64,000 nt of DNA from positions 124,001 through 188,000 of the forward strand of contig NZ_CP043875.1 of assembly GCF_032878975.1 (NCBI RefSeq). Reading direction: 5' to 3'. Within the stretch, counting starts at the first letter, position 1. Every line of letters begins with the position of its first letter. Source of the DNA: Methanoplanus sp. FWC-SCC4 (GTDB taxonomy: Archaea > Halobacteriota > Methanomicrobia > Methanomicrobiales > Methanomicrobiaceae). Under the pieces are notes generated by a model that saw only the letters and a program-made list of their open reading frames with translations, had not been told where the DNA came from and did no database searches. Positions 63,432 through 64,000 of this stretch are shown piece by piece. The translations under genes were made by a program, and so were the position numbers.

Positions 63432-64000
63432 TTAGAAACCTATTGTCCAGCCGCTGCTCCCTGTGTCAGTTACCCTGTTTGTCCATGAGACGCCCTGTCC
63501 CTGGGTAGACTGGTTGCACCATGTGTAGATATCAAACAATGCATTGTCTTCATAACCTGATATATTATACTGGACTTTGATCATCCCGTTGTCTGTCAGG
63601 TTTGTGTTGTATTTGAGTGTGCCGAGTGCAAGATCAATGAACATTACCTTGTATTTGTTGTTAGTGTTGGTCATATCCTGACCATAGTACATCGGATAAT
63701 TTTCATCGAAATAAGGGCGCCATATGGAGGTCACATCCTCGTTTCCAATTTCCAGGAAATCACCTTCATCAAAGGTGCCGATATTGACTGAATTGTAATA
63801 GGTAACAGAACTCGGATACATGATTGTGGGTGTCAGTGTCCAGTTGTAGCCTGATGCTGTAATACTTAATGCGAGATCCATTGTATCAGCATTTTCCGGT
63901 ACTGCAAACATCAGTATTGCAGAGTCGCTGCATCCCGGGTTTTTGCTTGTATCCGAGATATAAAATGTCCCTGAAAGACCTTTGTTTGTGTAAACTCCTC
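63432..64000 (-). CDS. Exported two-unit surface-domain protein, 5' end outside the window
   Basis: The frame is open to the end of the window, so the true start lies beyond base 64000. About 189 residues are visible. Immediately before the first internal Met the frame reads LSGTFYISDTS, continuing with ILMFAVPENADTMDLALS, ITASGYNWT, WRPYFDENYPMYYGQDMTN, VMFIDLALGTL and VSWTNRVTD. This is one complete set of unit-2 markers and most of unit 1. It ends directly after the domain (GSSGWTIGF) without Ig repeats, PEGA repeats or a membrane anchor. It may be a secreted single-domain version. Confidence 0.78.
   Translation of the reverse strand, partial: GVYTNKGLSGTFYISDTSKNPGCSDSAILMFAVPENADTMDLALSITASGYNWTLTPTIMYPSSVTYYNSVNIGTFDEGDFLEIGNEDVTSIWRPYFDENYPMYYGQDMTNTNNKYKVMFIDLALGTLKYNTNLTDNGMIKVQYNISGYEDNALFDIYTWCNQSTQGQGVSWTNRVTDTGSSGWTIGF

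Overview
The window is from a methanogenic archaeon, most likely of the order Methanomicrobiales. It carries formyltransferase Ftr, two formylmethanofuran dehydrogenases, heterodisulfide reductase HdrABC with an MvhD-type subunit but no MvhAG beside it, and two methanogenesis-marker-11-type proteins. Large surface proteins carry NosD-like beta-helices and PGF-pre-PGF domains. The order is inferred from gene content and arrangement, not from a database search. No rRNA, tRNA, CRISPR array or insertion sequence was seen.

Layout. (1) 2-253: end of an AhpD-like gene. (2) 303-8875, minus strand: nine genes, each overlapping the next by 4-20 bases. Four look like the 2-oxoacid chain-elongation enzymes AksA, AksD, AksE and AksF of coenzyme B synthesis. 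The others are a TPP enzyme, a radical SAM protein, two marker-11 paralogues and an unrecognised protein. (3) 9442-10323: ftr. (4) 11130-20840, plus strand: one operon, fwdG-fwdF-hdrC-hdrB-hdrA-mvhD-fwdD-fwdB-fwdA-fwdC, joining CO2 reduction to electron bifurcation. (5) 20955-25100, minus strand: a second isozyme set (D-B-A-C), then a PH-domain membrane protein, two MoeA proteins and a small Cys-containing protein. (6) 29645-30967: a predicted exported arginine-deiminase-family protein. (7) 31047-35409: a MoxR / DUF58 / VWA / BatD-like operon. (8) 35730-64000: very large surface proteins alternating with a TiaS-like protein plus ECF transporter operon (43851-48233), a PEGA-repeat protein, and two complete oxyanion ABC transporters (tupABC, wtpABC; 51223-57110).

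How it fits together. Ftr, Fwd/Fmd and Hdr catalyse or drive the first steps of CO2-dependent methanogenesis. The Aks-type operon would supply coenzyme B, one of the thiols Hdr regenerates. The MoeA proteins and the Tup/Wtp transporters would supply the tungsten or molybdenum cofactor of the two Fwd-type enzymes.

The most notable candidate system is the nine-gene operon. Coenzyme B synthesis has long had unassigned steps after 2-oxosuberate: decarboxylation, sulfur introduction, and coupling to threonine and phosphate. Here the Aks-type enzymes are translationally coupled to a ferredoxin-domain-less TPP enzyme, a radical SAM enzyme and two DDTD-motif proteins that could fill those steps. A second notable theme is a two-unit surface domain present in five proteins. 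In the one beside the ECF transporter the two units occur in reversed order.
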